Virus record (IMG/VR): IMGVR_UViG_3300025645_000053
Span: 1-64,000 of that record
Source: a virus
DNA: 64,000 bases
Strand: one strand, 5' to 3'
This document shows positions 17,231-24,715 of this stretch, in pieces. The translations under genes were made by a program, and so were the position numbers. The notes under the pieces were generated by a model that worked only from the letters and a program-made list of their open reading frames with translations, was not told the origin of the DNA and did no database searches. How positions within the stretch are numbered: the first letter of the stretch is position 1; each line of letters begins with the position of its first letter.

Positions 17231-17234
17231 ACTA

Positions 17235-17263
17235 TTTACATTGTATGATTAATGTGATATAAT
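17235..17263 (+). promoter_or_regulatory. Promoter for gene 44
   Basis: TTTACA (17235), 17 bp, TATAAT (17258), directly after the UUCG hairpin and 30 bp before the gene 44 start. Confidence 0.8.
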
Positions 17264-17293
17264 AGTTTTTTATAGTTTATGGAGTAAATGTGA

Positions 17294-18232
17294 ATGAGTG
17301 TAGAATTCCTTTGGTGTGAGAAATATCGCCCAAAAACAATTGAAGACTGTATATTACCAGAGTCTTTAAAGAAAACCTTTACTGAAATCGCCGAAGGTGG
17401 TGAATTACCTAATATGATGTTCAGTGGTACTGCAGGCGTTGGTAAGACAACTGTCGCTCGCGCATTATGTACTCAGTTGGATCTTGATCACATTGTGATT
17501 AACGGATCAGAAGAAGGCAACATCGATACTTTACGAGGCAAGATAAAACAGTTTGCTTCAACAGTGTCATTAAGTGGCGGTTATAAAGTTGTTATTCTCG
17601 ACGAAGCCGACTATATGAACCCACAGTCAACCCAACCTGCACTTCGTGGTTTCATTGAAGAATTCTCGAAGAACTGCAGATTTATTCTTACATGTAACTT
17701 CAAGAACCGTATTATTGAACCACTGCATTCTCGATGTTCAGTTTACGAATTTCAAATACAACCTAAGGAACGTCCTAAGATTGCGATGGCTTTCTTTAAA
17801 CGGTTGCAAACAGTTCTTAAAGCAGAAAACGTTGAGTTTGAACCTGCTTCATTAGTAAAGCTGATTGAAAAGCATTTCCCAGATTGGCGTAGAGTTTTAA
17901 ACGAATGTCAAAGATATAGCATCTCTGGTAAAATTGATGCTGGTGTTCTAACTAATGTTAGTAACGAAAACATCAAAGCTTTGATGGGTTATCTTAAGGA
18001 TAAAGACTTCAAGACAATGCGTAAGTGGGTTGTTGATAACATTGATGTTGAAGCACAAACTATCTTCAGAATGGTTTATGATAACATGGAAGATAACGTT
18101 AAGGCCAGTTCTATACCTCAGCTTGTTTTAATCATCGCCGATTACCAACATAAAAACGCGTTTGTTTGCGACTCAGAAATAAATCTTGTAGCAATGTTTA
18201 CCGAAATAATGTCTGCAGTTGAGTTTAAATAA
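17294..18232 (+). CDS. 44: Clamp loader large subunit gp44
   Basis: A 312-residue AAA+ ATPase (T4 gp44 has 319). Walker A GTAGVGKTT, Walker B VVILDEADYM, arginine-finger region PLHSRC. Four gp44 and one gp62 open the gp45 ring and place it on primed DNA. The start ATG follows an out-of-frame ATG-TGA by four bases. Confidence 0.96.
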   Translation: MSVEFLWCEKYRPKTIEDCILPESLKKTFTEIAEGGELPNMMFSGTAGVGKTTVARALCTQLDLDHIVINGSEEGNIDTLRGKIKQFASTVSLSGGYKVVILDEADYMNPQSTQPALRGFIEEFSKNCRFILTCNFKNRIIEPLHSRCSVYEFQIQPKERPKIAMAFFKRLQTVLKAENVEFEPASLVKLIEKHFPDWRRVLNECQRYSISGKIDAGVLTNVSNENIKALMGYLKDKDFKTMRKWVVDNIDVEAQTIFRMVYDNMEDNVKASSIPQLVLIIADYQHKNAFVCDSEINLVAMFTEIMSAVEFK

Positions 18233-18235
18233 CTA

Positions 18236-18264
18236 TTGACATGCCGTGTGAACTGTTATATAAT
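18236..18264 (+). promoter_or_regulatory. Host-type promoter for the DexA-like gene
   Basis: TTGACA (18236), 17 bp, TATAAT (18259), starting 4 bases after the gene 44 stop. Confidence 0.9.
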
Positions 18265-18294
18265 AGTTCTATAAATTTGATTGAGAGAAACTAA

Positions 18295-18888
18295 ATGCCT
18301 AAAAATGTAATTTATGATTATGAAACACTGGGAACCGACACGCGTAATGCGCCGATCCTTTCGCTTGCTATCATGAACTACGATCCTGATAGATTTATGT
18401 CTGAAAACCCATATACCTTTAAAGAACTTTGTAGTCGGGCTGCTGAATATAAATTCGATATCATGGAGCAAGTCAAATCGTTTGGTAAAGTTATCAATAA
18501 AGAAACTCTTGATTGGTGGAAGAAACAGCCTAAAGAATTGCGTGATGCTCAGCTAACACCAACACCCGACGATTTGTCTATCACTGAGCTGAATGCCTGC
18601 TTCAAGAATCATTGCCACCAAGCTGATGCAATATTTACCCGCGGCAATACTTTTGATCCTATGATCACTACATTTACTTTGGCTGACCAAGGTTTAGGCG
18701 AACCATATAATTGGGCAAAGGTTCGTGATACTCGTAGTTTCATTGAAGGACTATCTTATACCTCAGGTTTGAATAACAAGTTTATTCCTGAAGGTCTTGA
18801 AGATGTTTTTGTTGCTCACGATCCTATACACGACATCGCAATTGATGTAATGCGTATGCAAAGTGTTATAAGAGAAGTATTCTTATAA
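18295..18888 (+). CDS. dexA: DexA-like 3'-5' exonuclease
   Basis: A 197-residue DEDD-family exonuclease. Exo I is IYDYET (Asp8, Glu10), Exo II lies in RGNTFDPM, and the C-terminal VAHDPIHDIAIDVMRM supplies the last acidic residues, as in T4 DexA. DexA degrades DNA ends, including host DNA, and is not essential in T4. Somewhat shorter than T4 DexA (about 227 residues). Confidence 0.85.
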   Translation: MPKNVIYDYETLGTDTRNAPILSLAIMNYDPDRFMSENPYTFKELCSRAAEYKFDIMEQVKSFGKVINKETLDWWKKQPKELRDAQLTPTPDDLSITELNACFKNHCHQADAIFTRGNTFDPMITTFTLADQGLGEPYNWAKVRDTRSFIEGLSYTSGLNNKFIPEGLEDVFVAHDPIHDIAIDVMRMQSVIREVFL

Positions 18889-18891
18889 ATA
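18884..18891 (+). promoter_or_regulatory. Late promoter (TATAAATA) overlapping the dexA stop
   Basis: Exact TATAAATA whose bases include the dexA stop codon, 25 bp before the next gene. It would add late expression of the membrane protein and gene 62. Confidence 0.65.
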
Positions 18892-18915
18892 ATATCTTTA
18901 GCCAAGGTATTAACT

Positions 18916-19701
18916 ATGTTGTTAAACTATATTACATTCATAACAGCAATAGTAATTGCACTTGTTGCAGCTTACTTCTCAATAGCAGGTTTGTCCGCTA
19001 TCTTTGCAGGAGCTGCAATATCAGTTATAATAATGGCCAGTGTTTTAGAGCTTGGCAAATTAGTTGCAGCAACATGGTTGCATCTTGAGTGGAAATGTGT
19101 TACAATAGGTATTAAGATATACTTATTAGTTGCGGTGGTAGTTCTTATGTTAATTACAAGTATCGGTATCTTCGGTTATTTGTCAAAAGCATATCTTGAA
19201 CAAACCTCCGGTAATGCTGGTGTTGCGATTGAAGTGTCTCGTCTTGAGAAAACAATCGGATCAGAACAAAAGCGTTTAGATTCGGTTGATTCTCAGTTAG
19301 GCGCACTTGATGCAGCATTGGATAAGTATATCGAACTTGGGTATGTTACAAAAGGACTTCAAGCTCGTACAGCACAAAGCGAGCAACGTGTGCAGTTGGA
19401 TTCGTTGAGAACAATGTCAATGGACAAACTGTTTAAACTAAATAATGAATTGTATGAATATACATTAGAAGATGCAAAGTTTGAAGCTGAACTTGGTCCC
19501 ATTAAATATATCGCAGAAATGCTTTATGGTAATGATGCTGAAGACAAGTATGGCAGCGCAGTTCGTCTAATGATATTTATGCTTATATTTGTGTTTGATC
19601 CGCTTGCTGTTATTCTTTTGATTATCTCGGCTGGAAGACTGAGCAAGTCTAAAGAAGCGCCAAGCATCGTTTCGTCGGATCAGATCTTAAACTTGGAGTA
19701 A
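18916..19701 (+). CDS. Membrane protein with a coiled-coil central domain
   Basis: A 261-residue protein with hydrophobic segments at about residues 3-22, 26-45, 58-84 and 213-235, and a soluble coiled-coil part between (SRLEKTIGSEQKRLDSVDSQ). Likely an inner-membrane protein with a periplasmic or cytoplasmic helical domain. Its stop and the gene 62 start share a base. Late promoter upstream. Function unknown. Confidence 0.65.
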   Translation: MLLNYITFITAIVIALVAAYFSIAGLSAIFAGAAISVIIMASVLELGKLVAATWLHLEWKCVTIGIKIYLLVAVVVLMLITSIGIFGYLSKAYLEQTSGNAGVAIEVSRLEKTIGSEQKRLDSVDSQLGALDAALDKYIELGYVTKGLQARTAQSEQRVQLDSLRTMSMDKLFKLNNELYEYTLEDAKFEAELGPIKYIAEMLYGNDAEDKYGSAVRLMIFMLIFVFDPLAVILLIISAGRLSKSKEAPSIVSSDQILNLE

Positions 19702-20084
19702 TGATGAATCCTTTTGATTATGTAAATTCCATTACGTTAAGCAAACGTAATATTATGGTAACACCAGAGGATGAGAAAGGTTATGCAGCCTTTCTTATCA
19801 ACCGTGGCCTTTCGCAGTTCCAAGATACTATCTTTTATGCAAATGAAATGAATCGGTATCACAAATTGGACAATAAACTGCAGTATCAGTTTCTTATTAA
19901 CATTGTACGGAAACGGAAACGTTTCTCTAAATGGGCCAAGGCTGACACAGCTGATGCTGATATAATTGAAGCAATTAAGATTGTATACAATTATAGTAAT
20001 GATAAGGCTAGACAAGTTGTCGGACTTTTATCAAAAGATCAAAAGTCCGCGCTGCTCGAAAAAATACATAAGGGTGGAACTTAA
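19701..20084 (+). CDS. 62: Clamp loader small subunit gp62 with a replaced 3' end
   Basis: A 127-residue protein; KRFSKWAK is the landmark shared with T4 gp62. It partners gp44. Its C-terminal third, after RKRKRFSKWAK, is not the original one: a second, divergent version of the same C-terminus lies at 20722-20907, just before regA. The DNA around the shared KRKRFSKWAK codons is nearly identical in both copies, marking the recombination point. The gene is intact and probably functional. It overlaps the end of the minus-strand HNH gene by 4 bp. Confidence 0.85.
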   Translation: MMNPFDYVNSITLSKRNIMVTPEDEKGYAAFLINRGLSQFQDTIFYANEMNRYHKLDNKLQYQFLINIVRKRKRFSKWAKADTADADIIEAIKIVYNYSNDKARQVVGLLSKDQKSALLEKIHKGGT

Positions 20085-20617
20085 CGGTGCTTACACTTTG
20101 CTCCGTGATAGCGCGCGTATGTTGCAAGTTGAACACTTTCGCCGCAATGTTCACAATTGATTCTAGGACGGTTCAGCGCGGCTTGAGATTGCAGCTTTTT
20201 AGTTTCGTCTGTAGTGATAGCCCCTAATCTTGATCCGTCCTTATTAGCATACAGTTCTTTCATGGATTTTTTGAATTTGTTAGATCTTTCATCAGTCCAT
20301 TTAGGAAGAGTCATGCCTTTAGTTGGCGTCGGATTTGTTTTCATTCTAGCAGCGACACGTTTTTTAACATGTTCTTTAGTTTGCTTCTTTCCAGTTAAAG
20401 CTGCAGAAACGGCTAGTCTTCTAGCTTCTTCGCCGCTTATTTGGCCTGAAAGAGCTTTATACGCAATTAGGTCTTGCAAACGATTATGCTTTTCGTATAG
20501 AGCAAGGTGGGCAAGAGCGTGTTGTTCTACAGTCAGTTTTATTAAATTTGACTGATCGTCGCTACCGCCAGCATGGCGCGGGATGATGTGATGTTTGTGA
20601 TATATAGTATTAGGCAT
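20081..20617 (-). CDS. HNH homing endonuclease inserted between 62 and regA
   Basis: A 178-residue protein. HNH core: HKHHIIPRHAGGSDDQSNLI with the later HALAHLALYE; then basic helical DNA-binding repeats (GKKQTKEHVKKRVAARM and a KWTDERSNKFKKS unit, NUMOD-like) and a C-terminal zinc-finger-like CEHC...HGAKC. It reads against all its neighbours and splits gp62 from its old 3' end. Start follows AAGGAG. A minus-strand late promoter and a 7-bp hairpin lie in its leader. Confidence 0.88.
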   Translation of the reverse strand: MPNTIYHKHHIIPRHAGGSDDQSNLIKLTVEQHALAHLALYEKHNRLQDLIAYKALSGQISGEEARRLAVSAALTGKKQTKEHVKKRVAARMKTNPTPTKGMTLPKWTDERSNKFKKSMKELYANKDGSRLGAITTDETKKLQSQAALNRPRINCEHCGESVQLATYARYHGAKCKHR

Positions 20618-20652
20618 GTAGCTGCTCCTTACAGTTATTGTGTTTAGGGACA

Positions 20653-20692
20653 GAGGTTATTGGCGTAACCTCTTGTTCTGATATTATTTATA
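20653..20692 (-). promoter_or_regulatory. Late promoter and leader hairpin of the HNH gene
   Basis: On the minus strand, TATAAATA (plus 20685-20692) is followed by a hairpin GAGGTTA/TAACCTC (plus 20653-20672, 6-nt loop), then AAGGAG and the ATG. Late-only expression is usual for T4-type homing endonuclease genes. Confidence 0.65.
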
Positions 20693-20714
20693 ATAATATG
20701 AATTTCGGATAATG

Positions 20715-20722
20715 TATAAATA
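20715..20722 (+). promoter_or_regulatory. Possible late promoter at the edge of the gp62 remnant
   Basis: TATAAATA on the plus strand just before the duplicated gene 62 sequence. It could restore transcription of regA beyond the insertion, or be fortuitous in AT-rich DNA. Confidence 0.35.
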
Positions 20723-20907
20723 TTGTCAGGAAGCGGAAACGTTTCTCTAAATGGGCTAAGCAAGACAAGACCAATTTAGAAATGATTGAAGTGATTAAGA
20801 CGTATTACGGGTATTCAAACGACAAAGCCCGTCAAGTACTATCTCTTCTTAACAATGAACAGTTGAATGAACTACAGCGGAAGGTTGACCATGGTGGAAC
20901 AAAATAA
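20722..20907 (+). pseudogene. 62: Left-over original 3' end of gene 62
   Basis: An in-frame segment (from 20728) encoding RKRKRFSKWAKQDKTNLEMI and on to GGTK, stop at 20905. It is a divergent second copy of the gp62 C-terminus (for example YSNDKARQVLSLL versus YSNDKARQVVGLL). It lacks the N-terminal two thirds and a start codon. Its end overlaps the regA start exactly as intact 62-regA junctions do, so it is the ancestral 3' end displaced by the HNH insertion. Confidence 0.85.
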
Positions 20908-21307
20908 ACAAGTAGAGTGGACTCCAAACACAATGTTGGAAATTACACTAAATGAACCCGACGACTTTTTAAAAGTACGCGAAACATTAACACGAATTGG
21001 TGTTGCATCGCAACTTGATAAAAGATTATATCAGTCTTGTCACATATTACATAAACAAGGAAGATACTTCATTGTACACTTTAAAGAATTATTCATTCTT
21101 GATGGCAAAGCATCAAACTTATTTGAGAATGATATTCAACGACGCAACACGATCACAATGCTGTTATCAGATTGGGGATTAATTAATGTTGTAAATCCTG
21201 ATGAGGCAAAAGACACTGCTCATCTAAGACAAATAAAAATCATCTCTTTTAAAGAAAAGGATGAATGGGATTTACAGCCAAAATACAATATTGGAACAAA
21301 ATCCTAA
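20891..21307 (+). CDS. regA: Translational repressor RegA
   Basis: A 138-residue RegA protein: LEITLNEPDDFLKVRETLTR, LYQSCHILHKQGRYFIVHFK and LLSDWGLI match T4 RegA, which binds start regions of early mRNAs and blocks translation. I chose the ATG 8 bp after GGAAGG, giving a 14-residue N-terminal addition relative to T4, whose RegA starts at MIEITL; the internal MLEITL ATG has no ribosome site. It overlaps the gp62 remnant. Confidence 0.92.
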   Translation: MVEQNKQVEWTPNTMLEITLNEPDDFLKVRETLTRIGVASQLDKRLYQSCHILHKQGRYFIVHFKELFILDGKASNLFENDIQRRNTITMLLSDWGLINVVNPDEAKDTAHLRQIKIISFKEKDEWDLQPKYNIGTKS

Positions 21308-21312
21308 TACTG

Positions 21313-21320
21313 TATAAATA
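21313..21320 (+). promoter_or_regulatory. Late promoter (TATAAATA) for hsp20
   Basis: Exact TATAAATA 6 bp after the regA stop. Transcription from it would start at the foot of the first leader hairpin and give a leader of about 120 nt before hsp20. Confidence 0.75.
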
Positions 21321-21329
21321 AAAAGATTG

Positions 21330-21440
21330 GGGTTACTATAAGGTTTTATGGTAACCCGCAATAACCGCGATGCATCTTTGATGGTCGCACCTTAATAAAA
21401 CGGATGCCGAAAGGATCCACGCACCTTGCTAATTAGGAGG
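21330..21440 (+). ncRNA. Four-hairpin leader of hsp20, ROSE-type RNA thermometer candidate
   Basis: Hairpin 1 (21330-21357): 12-bp stem with GGTT loop. Hairpin 2 (21367-21388): GCGA/TCGC plus CATC/GATG around TTT. Hairpin 3 (21402-21418): GGAT/ATCC and CC/GG around a GAAA tetraloop. Hairpin 4 (21424-21440): CCTTGCT-AATT-AGGAGG, in which TTGCT pairs with AGGA leaving one G bulged and CC pairs with GG, so the whole Shine-Dalgarno AGGAGG is masked. This U(U/C)GCU-over-SD pairing is the defining feature of ROSE elements, which control bacterial small heat-shock genes. Confidence 0.75.
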
Positions 21441-21445
21441 CAAAC

Positions 21446-21901
21446 ATGTCGAACTACGATAAGTATGATTACAGCACACAAAACCCTTTAGAAAAAATCT
21501 TTTACGATTCAGGATTCCCTTCCAATCTTTTTGATACTTTGCTATCAAAAGTAGGTAATACCACAACTTCATTCCCACCTTATGACATTATAAGCGAAAT
21601 AAATGAAGAAGACAAATCGTATCGCGTGATTATTTCTATGGCGTTAGCTGGCTTCGATAAAGATGAAATTAATATCGAGCAAAAGTCGAATATCTTAACA
21701 ATTTCTTCTGAAGGTAAATCGAAGAAGAAAGACGTAAAATACATTCAGAAAGGTATTTCTAAAAGAGCCTTTGAAAATAAATTTAAGCTATCACAATACG
21801 CTGTAATTGCTAATGCAACTATGGAAAATGGTATGCTTGAAGTATTAATTGACTTTGAAATTCCTGAAGAACTGAAAGCAAACAAAATTCAAATTAAATA
21901 A
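21446..21901 (+). CDS. hsp20: Small heat-shock protein Hsp20
   Basis: A 151-residue alpha-crystallin family chaperone. The core domain starts near PPYDIISEINEEDKSYRVII and includes the conserved ALAGFDKDEINI and the A-x-x-x-N-G-x-L motif (ATMENGMLEVLI). The C-terminus lacks a clear IxI tail beyond KIQIK. Hsp20 genes are common in marine T4-like phages and are thought to protect phage or host proteins during infection. The Shine-Dalgarno site is masked by a hairpin; spacing to ATG is 5 bp. Confidence 0.95.
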   Translation: MSNYDKYDYSTQNPLEKIFYDSGFPSNLFDTLLSKVGNTTTSFPPYDIISEINEEDKSYRVIISMALAGFDKDEINIEQKSNILTISSEGKSKKKDVKYIQKGISKRAFENKFKLSQYAVIANATMENGMLEVLIDFEIPEELKANKIQIK

Positions 21902-21916
21902 ATTATAGGAGTTATT

Positions 21917-22207
21917 ATGTCAGATAATGTACATGTTTTAAGATTGATCACAGGTGAAGAATTAATTGCAGTAGTTGAGTCCTTTGATGGTACTGTCTAT
22001 AAGATTAATAATGTTGCGGTATTAATACCTACACAAGATAACTCTTTAGGACTAGCTCCCTTTATGGCTTACTGTGAAGATGGTCCCCTTGAATTGCGAG
22101 GGTCAGACGTCATGTTTACACGTACACCAGTCGAAGGTTTGGCAAAACAACACGGTAATATGTTCGGTAAAATAGTAACTCCTTCTAAGAAAATTATATT
22201 GGGTTAA
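21917..22207 (+). CDS. Conserved small beta-rich (Sm-like?) protein
   Basis: A 96-residue protein: VLRLITGEELIAVVESFDG, then a second strand block and KIVTPSKKIILG. It belongs to the short LxxGExxI proteins found near core genes in marine T4-like phages and resembles the N-terminus of the protein encoded at 6.4 kb. An Sm-like barrel is a guess from the strand pattern. It lies between hsp20 and a terminator, so it is probably co-transcribed late. Confidence 0.6.
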   Translation: MSDNVHVLRLITGEELIAVVESFDGTVYKINNVAVLIPTQDNSLGLAPFMAYCEDGPLELRGSDVMFTRTPVEGLAKQHGNMFGKIVTPSKKIILG

Positions 22208-22217
22208 ATTTAAGAAA

Positions 22218-22250
22218 GGGTATCATTTCTATTGACATGATACCCTTTTT
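22218..22250 (+). terminator. Terminator overlapping the gene 43 promoter
   Basis: GGGTATCAT/ATGATACCC, a perfect 9-bp stem with a 10-nt loop followed by five T. The -35 hexamer of the next promoter lies in the loop and 3' arm, so the same DNA ends one operon and starts the next. Confidence 0.85.
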
Positions 22251-22260
22251 GTTATATAAT
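22232..22260 (+). promoter_or_regulatory. Host-type promoter for DNA polymerase fragment 1
   Basis: TTGACA (22232), 17 bp, TATAAT (22255), embedded in the terminator hairpin above. Confidence 0.9.
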
Positions 22261-22290
22261 AGTATTTGATTTTTACAATGGAGTACCACC

Positions 22291-23286
22291 TTGACTGAAT
22301 TCTATACCTCCGTCGCCCGCTACGGCAATTCGCTTTTATATCGTGGATACAAAGGCAAGCATAAAGTACGCGAAAAGATAAAGTTCAAACCTACCTTATA
22401 CCTCAAAGATAACGAAAGTGAAACAAAAGCACTTGATGGCGTTTCAGTTTCTCCAATGCAATACTCTTCAATGCGCGATGCAAAAGAATTTATTGAGCAA
22501 TACAAAGATGTGCCTAACTTTGAAATATACGGCAATCGTAATTACATAGTTCAATACATTCAAGAAAAGTTCCCTGGTAATATTGCGTTTGATATGGACA
22601 ATGTTAATGTTGCGGCTATTGACATTGAAGTTGTTGCTGATGAGTTTCCACATGCCGAACAGGCACTATATCCTATTGTTTCAATTGCAATGATGTCTAC
22701 TCAAGATAGCATGCGACGTGTATGGGGATTACCTAACTATAAAAATACTCGTGATGATGTAATTTATTATCACTGTAAGAACGAAGCCGAACTGTTAATG
22801 AAGTTCATAACACATTGGTCAAATCCTGAATATACTCCAGATATCGTTACAGGCTGGAATACTCGATTCTTTGATACACCTTATATTATCAATCGACTTG
22901 CTAAAACTTTAGGTATTGAATTTGCCAAAAAGTATTCTCCATGGGGTTTGATAAATGAACGCATGGTTACGGTTAACGGTCAAAAGCAACAGAGCTACGA
23001 AGTAACAGGATTGCCTGAACTTGATTACATGGAGTTATTTAAGAAGTTTACTATTAATACATTAGGCGCTCAAGAATCATATAAACTTGATCATATTGCA
23101 AACGTTGTGCTTGGCGATCGGAAATTGTCATACGAAGAAAACACACAGATGTATGCTTTACTACGCGACGCCGAAGGCTGTAACCCTGACGAGAAACTGA
23201 CCAAGCTAGAAGACATGGACGAGTTACAACGCACGTGTCTTCTTCGTGATCGTGTACGCGCCTTACGCTTGTCTCGAGGGGTTTAG
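22291..23286 (+). CDS. 43: DNA polymerase gp43, fragment 1 (exonuclease part)
   Basis: A 331-residue N-terminal piece of a family B polymerase. Exo I is AAIDIEVVADE (Asp111, Glu113) and Exo II is GWNTRFFDTP. Polymerase homology runs to about YEENTQMYALLRD; the last 37 or so residues (from AEGCNPDEKLTKLEDMDE) do not look like polymerase and are rich in Leu and Arg. Exo III and all polymerase motifs are on other fragments. The start is TTG after ATGGAG. The C-terminal coding end overlaps the minus-strand HNH gene by 24 bp. Confidence 0.9.
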   Translation: MTEFYTSVARYGNSLLYRGYKGKHKVREKIKFKPTLYLKDNESETKALDGVSVSPMQYSSMRDAKEFIEQYKDVPNFEIYGNRNYIVQYIQEKFPGNIAFDMDNVNVAAIDIEVVADEFPHAEQALYPIVSIAMMSTQDSMRRVWGLPNYKNTRDDVIYYHCKNEAELLMKFITHWSNPEYTPDIVTGWNTRFFDTPYIINRLAKTLGIEFAKKYSPWGLINERMVTVNGQKQQSYEVTGLPELDYMELFKKFTINTLGAQESYKLDHIANVVLGDRKLSYEENTQMYALLRDAEGCNPDEKLTKLEDMDELQRTCLLRDRVRALRLSRGV

Positions 23287-23976
23287 TTTGCAATTATCAT
23301 CATGCCAGCGCTTTAAGTTAGAATATGTGGTTACTACATTACAGTGTTGACATTTTCGAGTTTTATGATTTATTTTCCCACGGGCGATTTCATCACTAAA
23401 TTGGCCAAGGCTGTCGATATAAATGCCCCACCCTTTTGCCGACATCTTGACTGCGCCTTTATACGCTCTTATAAGCGAATTAATATCGTGTTGGCTAATC
23501 ACGTCGGCATGCTTGGTATGGAAGTCCATACGGGTCCCTTTAAAGACGGTTGTACTGTTTTTAAACGTGTATGTGTGATCGTCATAGTTGGGATTAGCCT
23601 TTCCGCTAGAGCGTATAGAACACGCTTCTATAAACCGGCGTTTATGCGCTTCATAAATAGTTGATGAGAATTTTAGACCTAGCCGTTGGGTATATCCAAA
23701 GTGAAAAAACGTATGAAGCGCGAATGTCATTTTACATGTGTCTTTGCCAATAGTGAATTTAGTTAATAGCAAATGGGCGATATAATGCTCTCTAAATGTA
23801 TATGGGAGCATTATTGTTCCACCAAAACTGTGGGGTAGCACATGATGATTTTCATGCTCAGCCGACGTATAAGTACGTTGTTCACTGACTATTTTATTTG
23901 CTAATGCTAAATACGCCCGATAATACTTGTTGCATTTAAAGTTATTATAATTTAAAAATTCGTTTACCATTGACAT
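23263..23976 (-). CDS. HNH homing endonuclease in gene 43
   Basis: A 237-residue protein read against the polymerase. HNH core ENHHVLPHSFGG with FREHYIAHLLLTK; a C-terminal zinc-finger-like CQHC...RWHDDNC close to that of the HNH protein at 20.1 kb. It separates polymerase fragments 1 and 2, and its end overlaps the tail extension of fragment 1. Two possible starts (MSMVNEF) are six bases apart; AGAG lies upstream. A TATAAACT on the minus strand could act as a weak late promoter. Confidence 0.85.
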   Translation of the reverse strand: MSMVNEFLNYNNFKCNKYYRAYLALANKIVSEQRTYTSAEHENHHVLPHSFGGTIMLPYTFREHYIAHLLLTKFTIGKDTCKMTFALHTFFHFGYTQRLGLKFSSTIYEAHKRRFIEACSIRSSGKANPNYDDHTYTFKNSTTVFKGTRMDFHTKHADVISQHDINSLIRAYKGAVKMSAKGWGIYIDSLGQFSDEIARGKINHKTRKCQHCNVVTTYSNLKRWHDDNCKLNPSRQA

Positions 23977-23998
23977 TACATCTCTATTAGTTTATAAT
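23970..23998 (+). promoter_or_regulatory. Host-type promoter for DNA polymerase fragment 2
   Basis: TTGACA (23970), 17 bp, TATAAT (23993). The -35 lies within the first codons of the opposing HNH gene. It shows that fragment 2 is expressed on its own. Confidence 0.88.
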
Positions 23999-24025
23999 AC
24001 TATATATAACATTAAGGATCTTACT

Positions 24026-24715
24026 ATGAACATTGATTATTTACTTAGCTCTAATCTAGATAATTTATCTGACGATGAATTGATTGCCTTAGATGCTGAG
24101 CTTACGGCAGAAGCTAATCTGCTCGCCGGATACAAAGGAATTGATTATAATATAGTCGATATTGAGTTAATTCTTCGCATGGATGATAAACTTCAATTGA
24201 TTGGTCTGGCTGCGACGATGGCTTATAGCGCTGGTGTTAATTACGGTGATACATTAGGCACAACTGCTATTTGGGATGCTATCATCTATCGTGATTTGTG
24301 TTCTCGTAACATGGCTGTACCACCTAACAAGCATAAGTTCAAAGATGCGTTTGAAGGCGGCTGGGTTAAAGCTCCTAAGGTTGGTCTACATAATTGGGTA
24401 GTATCATTCGATTTGGCATCGCTTTATCCCCACTTAATAATGCAAGCAAACATATCTCCAGAAACCTTAGTTGAAGGCGATCGTATAGACGGTCTTACAG
24501 TTAATAACTTGTTGGAACGTAAAAGCTTTGAGGTACCAGACGGTCGAGCGTTATGTCCTAATGGAGTTATGTTTGATACCGAAAAGCAAGGTGTCATTCC
24601 TGCGCTAATCAAAACCAAGTATGCCGCTCGTAAACGTATCAAAAAAGAAATGCTTTCAGCGCAACAAGAATTGGTTAACGTCGAGGAGGAAATGAAACGT
24701 CGAGGTATCACTTAA
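24026..24715 (+). CDS. 43: DNA polymerase gp43, fragment 2 (Exo III, palm motif A)
   Basis: A 229-residue central piece. Residues 1-35 (MNIDYLLSSNLDNLSDDELI onward) are a non-polymerase extension; polymerase homology starts at YKGIDYNIVDIEL, which holds Exo III (Asp45). Motif A is SFDLASLYPHLIMQ (Asp129). The end, after KTKYAARKRIKKEM, is a charged helix stopping at KRRGIT. It has its own promoter and ribosome site (AAGGAT). The 3'-5' exonuclease site therefore needs fragments 1 and 2 together, and the polymerase site needs fragments 2 and 3. Confidence 0.9.
   Translation: MNIDYLLSSNLDNLSDDELIALDAELTAEANLLAGYKGIDYNIVDIELILRMDDKLQLIGLAATMAYSAGVNYGDTLGTTAIWDAIIYRDLCSRNMAVPPNKHKFKDAFEGGWVKAPKVGLHNWVVSFDLASLYPHLIMQANISPETLVEGDRIDGLTVNNLLERKSFEVPDGRALCPNGVMFDTEKQGVIPALIKTKYAARKRIKKEMLSAQQELVNVEEEMKRRGIT

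Noticed and set aside
23170-24130. A split intein in the polymerase fragments
   Set aside because: The extensions lack intein blocks A, B, F and G (no Cys/Ser1 start, no TxxH, no terminal His-Asn).
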